From an uncultured Opitutales bacterium (GTDB lineage Bacteria > Verrucomicrobiota > Verrucomicrobiia > Opitutales > Intestinicryptomonadaceae), in NCBI GenBank assembly GCA_944389885.1, contig CALXNZ010000002.1, forward strand, positions 186,001 to 250,000: DNA of 64,000 nucleotides, read 5' to 3'. Shown here piece after piece: positions 8,627-18,201 of the stretch. Numbering within the stretch: position 1 is the stretch's first letter; every line of letters starts with the position of its first letter. The notes under the pieces are model-generated. The model had not been told where the DNA came from. It did not search any database and saw nothing but the letters and a program-made list of their open reading frames with translations. The translations under genes and the position numbers were made by a program.

Positions 8627-8701
8627 GCTCTCGTAGTTCAATGGATAGAATGATGGTTTCCGGTACCACTGATGCGGGTTCGACTCCCGCCGAGAGTGCC
8701 A
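8627..8701 (+). tRNA. tRNA-Arg (anticodon CCG)
   Basis: A 75-base cloverleaf with acceptor stem GCTCTCG/CGAGAGT (first pair G-U), anticodon stem-loop TGGT-TTCCGGT-ACCA giving anticodon CCG, T-arm GCGGG-TTCGACT-CCCGC, discriminator G and a genomically encoded CCA. It reads the Arg codon CGG. It stands alone between the galactose operon and a secreted enzyme gene. tRNA genes are common integration sites, but no att-like duplication was noticed nearby. Confidence 0.92.
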
Positions 8702-8920
8702 CTTGAGATTTCAGGGGACTTGCGCGCCATAATTGGCTATGAACCAAAACTTTGTTAAGGCAACCAAACTTCTGACATAATAGTAATCCCCGTTAAATAG
8801 GGCAAGCCGGAAGGCGCATAAATTGTTGACATACATGCGCGCTGGCAAGGGACCGTTTATCGCGATGCAGATGCAGAGAAATTTGTTGCCTTATTGGACT
8901 TCTGTTTTAATATAGTTTTT

Positions 8921-10111
8921 ATGAGGCGGACATACTTTTCTTTTCTCTTATTTTTTTGTTTTTTATTCACAGTGCATGCCGAAGACGGTTTTGACGTTGC
9001 CGCGATAGTATGGCCGGCATACCACCCGGAGCCTCGATGGAAAGAGCTTGGGATATTTGAGCATGGCACGGGGGAATGGCAAAATGTCTATCAGGCGGAA
9101 TCTAAGCGCGATGGGCACATGCAGCCCATAATTCCATTGTGGGGATACGGGGACGAATCCGACCCAATAGTAGTAGCCAGACGCATAGACGCCGCTCTCG
9201 CCGCCGGGATAAATGTATTCATGTACGACTGGTATTGGTACTGCGGCCGTCCGTTTCTCGAAGGCGCGTTAAACGACGGATTTTTAAAGGCTCCGAACAA
9301 TAAACGGGCGAAATTTTTTATAATGTGGGCCAATCATGACGTAAACGGCCTGTGGGATAAAAAGGTGGGTACGCGAAGCGGCAAGCATAATATAAGATGG
9401 AGCGCAGATGTTTCATACGAAGAGTTTACCCAAAAGATAGTTCCGCGCTGGATAAAATATTTTCGCGAGCCCAACTATTACAAGATTGCCGGCAAGCCTG
9501 TTCTTGCAATATTTGAGTTAAAGAATATGATAAGAGGCATGGGGGGCGATCCCGAAAAGGCAAGAGATGCTTTTGAATACTTGAGAAAAGAGTGCGTAAA
9601 GGCCGGGTTTTCCGGGCTGCATTTGATGTCGATGCATTGGGGGGGATCGTCTGCGGCAAAGATAAGCGGCTCGGAAAATCCCACGCCCAAGCAGGTAGCC
9701 GAATACTACGGATTTGATTCCATGACAACCTATAATTGGAACGGGAGCCGCGAAGGCGGATACGAGAAGTGGGGGGAGAACAGTATGTCTTTATGGGACT
9801 CCTACAAAAAAGATTTTGGCACGTTTTTTCCGATAGTATCAACCGGGTGGGACAATAATCCGCGCTATCCGGCGGACGAATTCACCCCCGTAGTAGAGGG
9901 AAAATCGCCCGAAGCCTACGAGCGCATGTTGAGGAAGGCTAAGAGCTGGGCTGAGAGGAATATTCCCGCCGGTTCTCCTAAGCTGTTAATAATAAACGCA
10001 TGGAACGAATGGACTGAAGGCGAGTACCTTGAGCCCGACGAGCGGTTTGGCTACGGATTTCTAAATGCCACCGCCCGAGTATTTGGCGCGCACGGACAAT
10101 CAAAATTTTGA
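8921..10111 (+). CDS. Secreted WbsX / GH99-like domain protein
   Basis: 396 residues from the ATG at 8921, chosen because it begins a clean signal peptide (MRRTYFSFLLFFCFLFTVHA). The mature protein matches the WbsX family (GH99-like): AAIVWPAYHPEP at the start, GINVFMYDWYWYCG, KPVLAIFELKNM, and the hallmark AWNEWTEGEYLEPDERFGYG near the end. Cytoplasmic relatives in polysaccharide clusters are annotated as glycosyltransferases, but the secretion signal here argues for a hydrolase or glycan-binding role in the periplasm or outside the cell. It is followed at 128 bases by a GT2 glycosyltransferase on the same strand; the gap is too long to be sure of an operon. The exact substrate cannot be read from the sequence. 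Confidence 0.75.
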   Translation: MRRTYFSFLLFFCFLFTVHAEDGFDVAAIVWPAYHPEPRWKELGIFEHGTGEWQNVYQAESKRDGHMQPIIPLWGYGDESDPIVVARRIDAALAAGINVFMYDWYWYCGRPFLEGALNDGFLKAPNNKRAKFFIMWANHDVNGLWDKKVGTRSGKHNIRWSADVSYEEFTQKIVPRWIKYFREPNYYKIAGKPVLAIFELKNMIRGMGGDPEKARDAFEYLRKECVKAGFSGLHLMSMHWGGSSAAKISGSENPTPKQVAEYYGFDSMTTYNWNGSREGGYEKWGENSMSLWDSYKKDFGTFFPIVSTGWDNNPRYPADEFTPVVEGKSPEAYERMLRKAKSWAERNIPAGSPKLLIINAWNEWTEGEYLEPDERFGYGFLNATARVFGAHGQSKF

Positions 10112-10239
10112 TAAATCCAACATTTTATTATTTATAATTATTTTAAAAAAAATAAATAACAGCAAGATTTCGGCTTAGAGAAAAAAGTTGCAAAATTAAG
10201 AGTTTGCGACGCTAATGCATAATATAAAACCGCTGAGAC

Positions 10240-11010
10240 ATGAAGATTTCGATAGTAACGGTGACATATAACAGCGCCGCAACCATTAAAGACACGATAG
10301 AAAGCGTACTCTCCCAATCCCACAAGGATTTTGAGCATATTATAATAGACGGCGTTTCAAAAGACGGGACGATGGAAATCGTAAAGAAATTTGAGCCATT
10401 CTACGACGGGAAATTGCGCTATATAAGCGAACCGGATACGGGGATATACAACGCGATGAACAAGGGGCTCAAAATGGCGGAAGGAGAAGTGCTTGGCACT
10501 TTAAACTCGGACGATATACTTGCGGATTCTTCAGCGTTGTCACTCATAAGCCAGGAGCTCGAGGACAAAGATACAGATTGTGTATTTGGCAGGCTTTACC
10601 TCGTAAGGCCTGACGACATGACAAAAGTGCTGCGCGAGAATAATTGCGGGCCATATAAAGAGGGGGCTTTTTTTAAGGGCTGGCATCCTCCGCATCCGAC
10701 ATTCTACGCGAAATCCGAATGTTACCGCAGGCTTGGATATTTTAACGAGAGCCTGAAAATAGCATCGGACTTTGACTTGCTTTTACGATTTTTAGAGAAG
10801 AACCATCTGAAAAGTAAATTTATAGACCATGTATTGGTAAGGCAGAGGGCCGGAGGGGCGAGCACAAGTTTTTCAGGGCATGTAAAGGGAAATTTAGAGG
10901 TATTAAGGGCATTCAAACTAAACGGTTTTAAAGTCCCGGCGATGTGCATACCCGGGAAAGTGTTGCCCAAAGTAAAAGACGCCATAAAGCGCAAAATCGG
11001 GCTAAGATAA
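10240..11010 (+). CDS. GT2 family glycosyltransferase (WcaA-like)
   Basis: 256 residues, GT-A fold. The nucleotide-sugar site is complete: ISIVTVTYNSAATIKDTIESVLSQ at the start, IIIDGVSKDGT, and the metal-binding Asp pair in TLNSDDIL near residue 90, followed by HPTFYAKSE and SDFDLLLRF, typical of the PGL/p-HBAD5 and colanic-acid GT2 subgroup. It has no transmembrane span and so is presumably cytoplasmic, adding one sugar to a lipid-linked or surface glycan. Its stop codon is one base from the stop of the convergent SDR gene. There is no other glycosyltransferase cluster in the window, so acceptor and product stay unknown. Confidence 0.85.
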   Translation: MKISIVTVTYNSAATIKDTIESVLSQSHKDFEHIIIDGVSKDGTMEIVKKFEPFYDGKLRYISEPDTGIYNAMNKGLKMAEGEVLGTLNSDDILADSSALSLISQELEDKDTDCVFGRLYLVRPDDMTKVLRENNCGPYKEGAFFKGWHPPHPTFYAKSECYRRLGYFNESLKIASDFDLLLRFLEKNHLKSKFIDHVLVRQRAGGASTSFSGHVKGNLEVLRAFKLNGFKVPAMCIPGKVLPKVKDAIKRKIGLR

Positions 11011-11011
11011 A

Positions 11012-11737
11012 CTACAGGGTTCCAGAGTCCACAAATATATTTTGCCCCGTAATCGACTTGGAAGAGTCGCCGAGCAAGAACACGACGGTTTTTGCCACTG
11101 AAGCAGTGTCGGCAGGGATTTTCAGCGAGGTTCTATTGAATATTTTTTCTTTTTGTTCTTCAGGGAGAGATGCGCTCATATCTGTCTCCATAAATCCTGC
11201 GACCACGCAATTCGAGCGTATTTTGCGGATTCCCCATTCCCTTGCGGTATTTTTTGAGAACGCCTCGATTGCACCCTTTGTGGAGGCGTACATGGCCAAT
11301 CCCTTATATCCGGTATGGGCGCTTACAGACGATATATGCACTATACTCCCCGAGGAATTATGGAGAATAAAATTGCGGATAGAATACTTTGTGCAGACCA
11401 TTGCCGAAAATACATTAACCTTATACAATTCCGAAAGTTTCTCGTAATTGAGGTTTGATATGATGTCGTCGTAGGCAATAGCCGCATTGTCCACGAATCC
11501 GTGCAATGGAGTTTTAAGGCCTATGAAGTCTTTAAACACGGCGTCTTTGATTGAATCCACACGCGACAAGTCGAAACTGAGAAACTTTACTGACGACGGA
11601 TATTTCTCTATGAGGGAATCGAGGGCCTTAGAGGAATTTCTTGCCACGCCGTAAACGAAATCTCCGCCTTCCACAATCTCTTCGGTTATTTTCAAGCCGA
11701 GTCCCCTCGACACTCCCGTCACCAAATAATTCTTCAT
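11012..11737 (-). CDS. Short-chain dehydrogenase/reductase (FabG-like)
   Basis: 241 residues, classical SDR. Visible are the coenzyme loop TGVSRGLG at residues 7-14, DNAA in place of the usual NNAG, the catalytic Ser in HISSVSAH, the YASTK Tyr-Lys pair, and a C-terminal GQNIFVDSGTL close to the FabG ending. It would reduce or oxidise a carbonyl with NAD(P)H. It starts within the last four bases (ATGA overlap) of the AMP-ligase gene, so the two are translationally coupled. Such ligase-reductase pairs are seen in surface polysaccharide clusters, where they may prepare acyl decorations; this role is inference. Confidence 0.82.
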   Translation of the reverse strand: MKNYLVTGVSRGLGLKITEEIVEGGDFVYGVARNSSKALDSLIEKYPSSVKFLSFDLSRVDSIKDAVFKDFIGLKTPLHGFVDNAAIAYDDIISNLNYEKLSELYKVNVFSAMVCTKYSIRNFILHNSSGSIVHISSVSAHTGYKGLAMYASTKGAIEAFSKNTAREWGIRKIRSNCVVAGFMETDMSASLPEEQKEKIFNRTSLKIPADTASVAKTVVFLLGDSSKSITGQNIFVDSGTL

Positions 11738-12966
11738 AATTTTCTACTTATTTTGCCTGTTCGCGTTAATTCAATGGAATCCACGAAATTGAATATTCGC
11801 GGTATTTTGAAATTTTGGAGTGAATTTTTTAGCGCCATTCTAAGGGACGCCTCATCTAACGATTTATCGTTTGAGACGATGTCGGCGCAAAGGATTTCCC
11901 CCAATAGCCGGTTTTTTTTCCCGTAAACCCTCGCTTCGGCTATTCCGGATATAGAGCGGAGAGCAGCTTCAACTTCGAGAGGGTTCACTTTGTATCCGCC
12001 GGAATTCACGATTCCGTCGAGGCGGGATACGAATCTGAAAAGCCCATTCTCCGCGAGCTCCACCATATCTCCCGTGCGGAACCACGGGTTCCCAGTTGCC
12101 GACAATGACTCACCGAGTAAAGATTTATGGATTAAGAGCTCTCCGGCTTCTATCTTAATCGCGTCTTTCATTTCCGGCGGGATTTTGAAAAATTCCCCCT
12201 CCGAAACTAAAAGCGAGCCTGCTTCAGTGGAGGCATAGATGTTCGCCGTTTTCGCCCGCACAAACATTTTTTTTAAATTTGCAATGGTTTTGGCGTCAAA
12301 CGCTTCCCCGCCCGAAGTAATCCTGACAACAGATTCCAAAGGTTTCGACGGCGGAAGCAGCCCCCTAAAAAATGTAGGAGTCGCCGATATGTGGGTTATA
12401 TTCAAGGCCTCGACTGCCCTGAGAACATCGTCGCGCGGGAGTCCGAATACGTTGACGATTGTATTGGCGTTCATAAGGGCCTGAAAGAATACCTGTATTC
12501 CGGCCATATGTGCGGGGGCGTACGCAAACGCCCACACATCTTCAGAATGAACCGGGGCAATTTTCACGGACCGGGCCAGAGAGCGGAAATTGTGGCAAAT
12601 CATTTTAGGCAGTCCCGCTGTTCCCGAAGTGAAGAGTCCTATGGAGAAGTTTTTTGCCGCTTTAAGTTTTCCCAAAATGTCTTCCATGCCAGACAAGTTT
12701 GAAATATCGGCGCCGCAAGGCTCTTCGAGGTTGCCCTGCAAAAAAGAATCCGATTTGCCCTTGATATTTTCCGGAGCTTTGTCCGCAAGTACGATGCTTC
12801 CCCCCGAAAGCGCTGCGAGAACTATCTGTTTGAAATAATCATAAGGGAAGTCGGAATAAAAAACCTTTCTAAAATATTTCGCCGACTTGATGTCGTCGAT
12901 AAAGTCCGCATAAGATATTTTAATCTTCTTTGCCGGATCCGCGAAAAATGTTTTATTAAGGTTCAT
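11734..12966 (-). CDS. AMP-forming acyl-CoA synthetase-like enzyme (ANL superfamily)
   Basis: 410 residues from the ATG at 12966. The open frame extends further upstream to 13170, but that would run over the divergent parA start and adds a hydrophobic stretch not typical of the family. Motifs: the P-loop-like FTSGTAGLPKMI (A3), ATPTFFRG, the A5 region ANIYASTEAGS, A7 WFRTGDM, A8 RLDGIVNSGGYKVNPLEVE and the C-terminal Lys in RTGKISRKL (A10). The enzyme activates a carboxylic acid as an adenylate and usually passes it to CoA. It is shorter than typical acyl-CoA ligases (500 or more) and near MenE length. No shine-dalgarno site precedes the start, so that assignment is the weak point. Confidence 0.75.
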   Translation of the reverse strand: MNLNKTFFADPAKKIKISYADFIDDIKSAKYFRKVFYSDFPYDYFKQIVLAALSGGSIVLADKAPENIKGKSDSFLQGNLEEPCGADISNLSGMEDILGKLKAAKNFSIGLFTSGTAGLPKMICHNFRSLARSVKIAPVHSEDVWAFAYAPAHMAGIQVFFQALMNANTIVNVFGLPRDDVLRAVEALNITHISATPTFFRGLLPPSKPLESVVRITSGGEAFDAKTIANLKKMFVRAKTANIYASTEAGSLLVSEGEFFKIPPEMKDAIKIEAGELLIHKSLLGESLSATGNPWFRTGDMVELAENGLFRFVSRLDGIVNSGGYKVNPLEVEAALRSISGIAEARVYGKKNRLLGEILCADIVSNDKSLDEASLRMALKNSLQNFKIPRIFNFVDSIELTRTGKISRKL

Positions 12967-13141
12967 TGAAATTGATGCGAATTTCGTGTATTTTTGCTTA
13001 TTATTTTCCGTAAGAAATTCCGTCAACAGTTTTATGCTGATATTGCAATAGGGTGGATAAAAAGTTTCCAAGAGAATAAAAAGACTGGAAAAAGGGGAAT
13101 AATGGGATATATAAGGAGCGTAAAATAAGAGGAAATACGGA

Positions 13142-13918
13142 ATGCCTGCTAAAGTTTTCGCCATAGCCAATCAAAAAGGCGGGGTCGGGAAAACGACCAC
13201 TGCCGTTAACCTGTCGGCGGGTCTTGCCAGACGCAAGAAGCGCACGCTGTTGATAGACATGGATCAACAGGCGAGCGCCACGAGCGCCTTAGGCTACGAG
13301 CGCAAGAGGGGCGCAAGCCTATACGATGTTCTGCACGGTGAATGTTTGGCGCGCGACAAAGTAATTAAGACGGAGCGCAAAGACCTCTGGCTGATTCCCT
13401 CCGAAACGGACTTGTCGGCCATAGAGGTGGAGTTGTCTGGAAGCGAGAACTATCTGATACGGCTGAGAGAGTGCATCGCCCCTCTAAGGGATTCCGGAGA
13501 TTTTGACGCGATAGTGATAGACGCTCCTCCGTCGCTTGGATTGCTGTCCATGAATTCCCTGGCCGCCGCCGACTACCTTTTGATAGCGCTGCAGTGCGAG
13601 TATATGGCTATGGAGGGCCTGGGGCAAATTATGAGCGTTGTGGACCAGTTGAGGGAAGCCGGCGTAAGCAACACGCTGGAGCTTGGCGGAGTTGTCATGA
13701 CGATGTTTGACTCGCGTACGAATCTATCGAAGCAGGTTGCCGAAGAAGTCAGGAGCTACCTGAAAGATAAGGTATTCAAGACGATGATACCCCGGACGGT
13801 AAGATTGGCCGAAGCTCCGAGCTTTGGGAAGACCATATTTGAATACGCGCGATGGAACGAGGGCGCGTTTGCCTACGACAAACTCGCAAAGGAAGTCGAC
13901 AAGCGTTTCTTACAATAG
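13142..13918 (+). CDS. parA: ParA/Soj family chromosome-partitioning ATPase
   Basis: 258 residues. The deviant Walker [18 protein letters not shown] lies at residues 10-26, Walker A' is [12 protein letters not shown], and Walker B is [13 protein letters not shown]. The late [17 protein letters not shown] block is the typical Soj ending. The family binds DNA as an ATP dimer and moves origins with ParB. Start is supported by AGAGGA eight bases upstream. No parB is adjacent; instead rnc starts two bases after the stop, so parA here heads a parA-rnc-mfd-surA transcript. parB may lie elsewhere. Confidence 0.9.
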   Translation: MPAKVFAIANQKGGVGKTTTAVNLSAGLARRKKRTLLIDMDQQASATSALGYERKRGASLYDVLHGECLARDKVIKTERKDLWLIPSETDLSAIEVELSGSENYLIRLRECIAPLRDSGDFDAIVIDAPPSLGLLSMNSLAAADYLLIALQCEYMAMEGLGQIMSVVDQLREAGVSNTLELGGVVMTMFDSRTNLSKQVAEEVRSYLKDKVFKTMIPRTVRLAEAPSFGKTIFEYARWNEGAFAYDKLAKEVDKRFLQ

Positions 13919-13920
13919 CA

Positions 13921-14772
13921 ATGGAGCTAAAAAAGTACATCAAGAGGATGTTTAAACCCTCTGTGACCAAGCGCGCCAAAGCGATGAAGAGGGCCAGAAA
14001 AGCGCGCATTGGGATGCTGGGAGACATACATCTGCGCGGGGATTACCAAAAGCTCGAGAAGAATTTGGGATACGAATTTTCCGACATGGAACTTCTGAAG
14101 GAATCGCTAACCCACCCTGGTCTTGTGGGTGTTTCAAAAGTGAAGGTGAAGTCGAACCAGAGGTTGGAATTTCTTGGAGACGCCATACTGCAGGCGATAA
14201 TCACCGAAACCGTATTCAGAAAATTTTCCGACGTTGATGAGGGAGAGCTCACAAAGATACGCATAGCATTCACCCAGGGAAGTTTTTTATCGCAATTATC
14301 GTCGGACTTGGAGATTCCCAAATTTTTGATTTTGCCGAAGGGTGCGGAGAACATAAGGGAAATTCCATCGGCTGCGGAAGACGCAATAGAAGCCGTGATA
14401 GGCGCGATTTATTTGGACTCCAACTTCGAGACGGCAAAGAGCGCGGTTTTAAGTTGGTACAAACGCAAGTTTGAGAACGCGCCCGAACTAATAGACTCCC
14501 AGAATCCGAAGGGGCATCTGCAAGAGATGGCTGCACGCAAAGGCCAGAAGGTTGAATACGCCCTGCTCTCCGCCGACGGCCCCGACCATATGAAGACATT
14601 TGAAGTGGAAGTGCGGATAGGCGGCATACCTTACGGTAGGGCGAGCGCCAACTCCAAGAAATCCGCGGAATCGAAAGCGGCCAAGGCCGCGATAAGGGAT
14701 TACGGAAAAGCCGCACTTTCCGGGGTGCCCACACCCAAGATTTCCTCTGGCAAGAGGGGCGGGAAATCCTAA
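13921..14772 (+). CDS. rnc: Ribonuclease III
   Basis: 283 residues from the ATG at 13921, two bases after the parA stop; an earlier in-frame ATG lies inside parA and is unlikely. After a basic N-terminal extension of about 45 residues, the catalytic domain carries the signature NQRLEFLGDAILQ (metal-binding Glu and Asp) and the second acidic block AAEDAIEAVIGAIYLD. The double-stranded-RNA-binding domain follows (NPKGHLQEMAARKG to SAESKAAKAA). RNase III cuts double-stranded RNA in rRNA processing and mRNA decay. The protein is somewhat longer than the E. coli enzyme (226) because of the basic head and a Lys/Gly-rich tail. Confidence 0.93.
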   Translation: MELKKYIKRMFKPSVTKRAKAMKRARKARIGMLGDIHLRGDYQKLEKNLGYEFSDMELLKESLTHPGLVGVSKVKVKSNQRLEFLGDAILQAIITETVFRKFSDVDEGELTKIRIAFTQGSFLSQLSSDLEIPKFLILPKGAENIREIPSAAEDAIEAVIGAIYLDSNFETAKSAVLSWYKRKFENAPELIDSQNPKGHLQEMAARKGQKVEYALLSADGPDHMKTFEVEVRIGGIPYGRASANSKKSAESKAAKAAIRDYGKAALSGVPTPKISSGKRGGKS

Positions 14773-14805
14773 CAGGCAATCCTAAATCCGGCTGGACAAA
14801 GCAAA

Positions 14806-17800
14806 ATGAGAGCTCTTCGGCCCAAAGAATCAAGAAGCGTGTTTTATCCCGATATTACCGATGCCGCATGGGGGGTTTGCGTTTCGGACATAATTGCGGA
14901 ATCGCCGCGCAAATTGACGATAATATGCCTCGACAGCATAGGGGCATGCGAGAGTTTTTACGGCAGGCTCGAATATTTTTTAAGGTTTGCTGGAATAAAC
15001 GCCCGTGTAAAGTTTTTGCCTGAGAGCGGAGGTGAATCAGCTTCCGCGGCATTCGACGCTCTGTGCGAGCGCACCGGAACTTTGAACGCCATAGTTTCAT
15101 GCGCCAAGGCCGAAACTTCTGACATGTTGGCGGTAATCTGCACGCCCGAATCGATTTTTGAGCCTGCCGGAAGTCCTTCCGGGTCGCGTTTTATAGAATT
15201 GAGGGTCGGGCAAAAGATAAAATTCGACGAATTAAAGGCGCTGCTTTCGGAATATGGATACTACAACGAGACTGTCTGCGAGACAGTTGGACAATTTGCG
15301 GTTAGGGGCGAGATAATAGACGTATATCCCATAGCTGCTGCTGCTCCGTGCCGAATCGATTTCTTTGGGGACGAGATAGAATCGATAAGGAATTTTGACC
15401 CCGACACCCAACTCACCGACGCGAAGATAGAGCGGATACGCATAGACGCGGTTGCCGAAGGCGGCGCCGATTCCGGCTATACCGCCTACGATTACATAGC
15501 GATGTCTCCTTCCGCAAACTGGATATTTCTGGAGCCTGACTCCCTGTGTTCCAAATATTTTGAATACTTTAGCGCACCCGAGAACCTATGCGCGCCTTTG
15601 AAAAGTTTTGCGCGGGCGTTTTCAAGAGGCGAAGATTTTTTTTGGGGGATATCCTCGCTCCAGCTGCGCGGGAGTGTTTTTGAGGACATTCCGCAGGGGT
15701 CGCCCGGCTACATTGCGTCGCCGTTTGATTATAGGCAAGGAAGCGCCGAAACGGATATAGGCTTTGAAAGGTTTAATATTGAGAGGGAATCGCGCATAGA
15801 GCTGCTGAAGAAGATATCCGGATTGTCAAGCGGCGGCGCGCAGATAGCCATAGGTTGCGACTCTTCCGCCGACGAAAAATCCGTCAGGAGAATATTTTCC
15901 GACGAGAAGCTCAAATGCGATTTTACAGCGGTCGGCGGCGGATTTGGAGCGGGATTTCTACTGTCAGATCTCCCCAGGGATTCGCGATGGACTCCTTTTC
16001 GAAGAGGAGCCAGGAGAGCTTTATTTGCGAGTTGTTCGCAGTTGTTCGGCAGGCGTACAAAGATAAACTTATCCCCGCGCCGAAGGGTTCACTCGCGCAA
16101 GGCGCAAGTCGACCAGCTGTTGGACTTTTCGGAATTGAGCGAGGGCGACTACGTGGTGCACCTGGGACACGGGATATGCCGATACCACGGCGTGCAGAAA
16201 CTTCCCACTGACAGCGGAGGCACGCGCGAGGCTCTAAAGCTTGAGTTTGAGGACGGCGCAACGCTCTTTCTTCCGCTGCACAGCGCCCACTTAATAAGCC
16301 GATACATAGGTTTGGACAAGCGCCATCCCAAGCTTTCAAAACTCGATTCCAAGGGGTGGGCAAAGACCAAGAGCGCCGCGGAGCTTGCCACGCTCGACTA
16401 CGCTGCGGAACTCTTGGAGATGGAATCGAAGCGCGAGGTAAGCGAGGGATTTGCATTTGCGCCCGATGACGACTGGCAGCGCGAATTTGACGATTCTTTT
16501 CAATACGTTGAAACGCCCGATCAGATAAGGGCGATAAACGAGATAAAATCGGACATGGAATCGAATCGCCCAATGGAGAGGCTCCTATGCGCCGACGTTG
16601 GATTCGGCAAGACGGAAGTCGCCATGAGGGCGGCATTCAAGGCGGCGATGAGCGGCAAGCAGACGGCGGTTTTATGCCCAACCACAATACTTGCGCAGCA
16701 GCATTTTAGGACATTTCGGGAGAGAATGGCGGGCTATCCGATAGTAATAGAGATGTTGTCGCGTTTTAGGACAGCCGGGGAATCGGCCGAGATACGCCGC
16801 CAACTTGAGCAGGGCAAGATAGACATACTGATAGGGACGCACGCCATACTTTCCGACAAGATTCATTTTTCGGATCTCGGATTGCTTGTGATAGACGAGG
16901 AACACAGATTTGGCGTCAGGCACAAGGAAAAGATAAAGAAGTTGAAGTCGTCGGTCGACGTACTTTCCATGAGCGCAACTCCGATTCCCCGAACTCTTTA
17001 TTTTGCGATGATGGGAGCGAAAAAGATAAGCCTTATGGAGACTCCTCCCAAGAATCGCTTTCCGGTTGAGACAACCGTGCGCGAGTATTCCGACGAAGCC
17101 GTAAGGAGGGCGGTAGAAACGGAGATTTCGCGCGGGGGTCAAGTATTCTATCTGCACAACAGGGTTAAGACGATAGACGCGAGGGCTGAAGCGTTGCGGG
17201 CAATGTTTCCGAACCTGAGAATTGCGGTTGGGCACGGCAGAATGGACGAGGCCCGGCTCGAGAAGTTGATGGCCGAATTTGTGGACGGCAAATTCGACAT
17301 TCTTGTCTGCACCACAATAATAGAGTCCGGTTTGGACATACCCAACTGCAACACGATAATAATAGAGGGGGCCGACAGATTTGGTTTGGCGCAGTTATAC
17401 CAGTTGAGGGGACGAGTCGGGAGGTTTACGCGCAGGGCGTATGCGTGGTTGTTTTTGCACAGGCATGCCGCGCTTGTCGAGAGTGCAAGAAAGAGGCTTG
17501 GAGCCATACGCCAATACAACAAGCCTGGGGCGGGATTTAGGATAGCCACCCGCGACCTTCAGCTGCGCGGTTGCGGCAATTTATTGGGGGCCAAGCAAAG
17601 CGGCCACATAGCCGGAGTGGGATTCGATTTATACTGCGCTTTGCTGAAGCGGAGCATATCGTTGTTGAAGGGCGAGGACGCCTCGAAGGTAATATACTCG
17701 AAAGTGGCCCCAGATTTTGTGGAATTGGGGGATTCGGACAAAATGCGCACCGACGTATCGCAAGCCGAGAACTATTATCAAGAGATACGCATGAGGGAAG

Positions 17801-18198
17801 CCGCTGCTGGTTCCACAAAGACATTGCGGGCTTTTATATCGTCTGAATACATTCCCCAGGCGCAATTGCGCATAGACACATACCGCAAGATAGCCATGGC
17901 GGATTCCGAAAAGGAATTGGACAGGCTTGAGGCGGAGACGTCCGACAGGTTCGGGAAGATACCCGCCGAAGCGCTCACCTGTTTTAAGCTTGCAAGGATA
18001 AGGATATTGGCGCAGTTGAGCGGGATAGTGTCGGTTGAGACCGAAGGCGACGTTCTCAAATTGAGACTGTACGGGGCGGGCACGAACTATTTCAGGATAA
18101 ACGGACATTTTCCTCGCTTGACGAAACGCGATTCGCTCGCCAAACTTTCAGAGATTGAAAATTTTTTAAGGAACGTTTTGCCCAGTTTGAGGAAATAA
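14806..18198 (+). CDS. mfd: Transcription-repair coupling factor Mfd
   Basis: 1130 residues. The N-terminal UvrB-like part is weakly conserved; the RNA-polymerase-interacting domain contains GDYVVHLGHGICRYHGV; the translocase motor has Walker A DVGFGKTEVAMRAAF, CPTTILAQQHF, Walker B VIDEEHRFGVRHKEK, SMSATPIPRTL, ESGLDIPNCNTIII and QLRGRVGR; the C-terminal TRCF domain ends with SEYIPQAQLRIDTYRKIA. Mfd removes stalled RNA polymerase and recruits UvrA. It follows rnc by 33 bases and precedes the SurA-like gene by three. One oddity: between about 15975 and 16033 the translated frame reads RDSRWTPFRRGARRALF, whereas the next frame gives QGFAMDSF...SFICE, which fits the family better (see findings). 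Confidence 0.95.
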   Translation: MRALRPKESRSVFYPDITDAAWGVCVSDIIAESPRKLTIICLDSIGACESFYGRLEYFLRFAGINARVKFLPESGGESASAAFDALCERTGTLNAIVSCAKAETSDMLAVICTPESIFEPAGSPSGSRFIELRVGQKIKFDELKALLSEYGYYNETVCETVGQFAVRGEIIDVYPIAAAAPCRIDFFGDEIESIRNFDPDTQLTDAKIERIRIDAVAEGGADSGYTAYDYIAMSPSANWIFLEPDSLCSKYFEYFSAPENLCAPLKSFARAFSRGEDFFWGISSLQLRGSVFEDIPQGSPGYIASPFDYRQGSAETDIGFERFNIERESRIELLKKISGLSSGGAQIAIGCDSSADEKSVRRIFSDEKLKCDFTAVGGGFGAGFLLSDLPRDSRWTPFRRGARRALFASCSQLFGRRTKINLSPRRRVHSRKAQVDQLLDFSELSEGDYVVHLGHGICRYHGVQKLPTDSGGTREALKLEFEDGATLFLPLHSAHLISRYIGLDKRHPKLSKLDSKGWAKTKSAAELATLDYAAELLEMESKREVSEGFAFAPDDDWQREFDDSFQYVETPDQIRAINEIKSDMESNRPMERLLCADVGFGKTEVAMRAAFKAAMSGKQTAVLCPTTILAQQHFRTFRERMAGYPIVIEMLSRFRTAGESAEIRRQLEQGKIDILIGTHAILSDKIHFSDLGLLVIDEEHRFGVRHKEKIKKLKSSVDVLSMSATPIPRTLYFAMMGAKKISLMETPPKNRFPVETTVREYSDEAVRRAVETEISRGGQVFYLHNRVKTIDARAEALRAMFPNLRIAVGHGRMDEARLEKLMAEFVDGKFDILVCTTIIESGLDIPNCNTIIIEGADRFGLAQLYQLRGRVGRFTRRAYAWLFLHRHAALVESARKRLGAIRQYNKPGAGFRIATRDLQLRGCGNLLGAKQSGHIAGVGFDLYCALLKRSISLLKGEDASKVIYSKVAPDFVELGDSDKMRTDVSQAENYYQEIRMREAAAGSTKTLRAFISSEYIPQAQLRIDTYRKIAMADSEKELDRLEAETSDRFGKIPAEALTCFKLARIRILAQLSGIVSVETEGDVLKLRLYGAGTNYFRINGHFPRLTKRDSLAKLSEIENFLRNVLPSLRK

Positions 18199-18201
18199 GA
18201 G

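Noticed and set aside
8627-8701. tRNA-Arg as an integration site for the neighbouring genes
   Set aside because: No repeat of the tRNA 3-prime end and no integrase were found nearby.
8826-8831. TTGACA before the WbsX-type gene
   Set aside because: No -10 box at an acceptable distance, so a promoter cannot be claimed.
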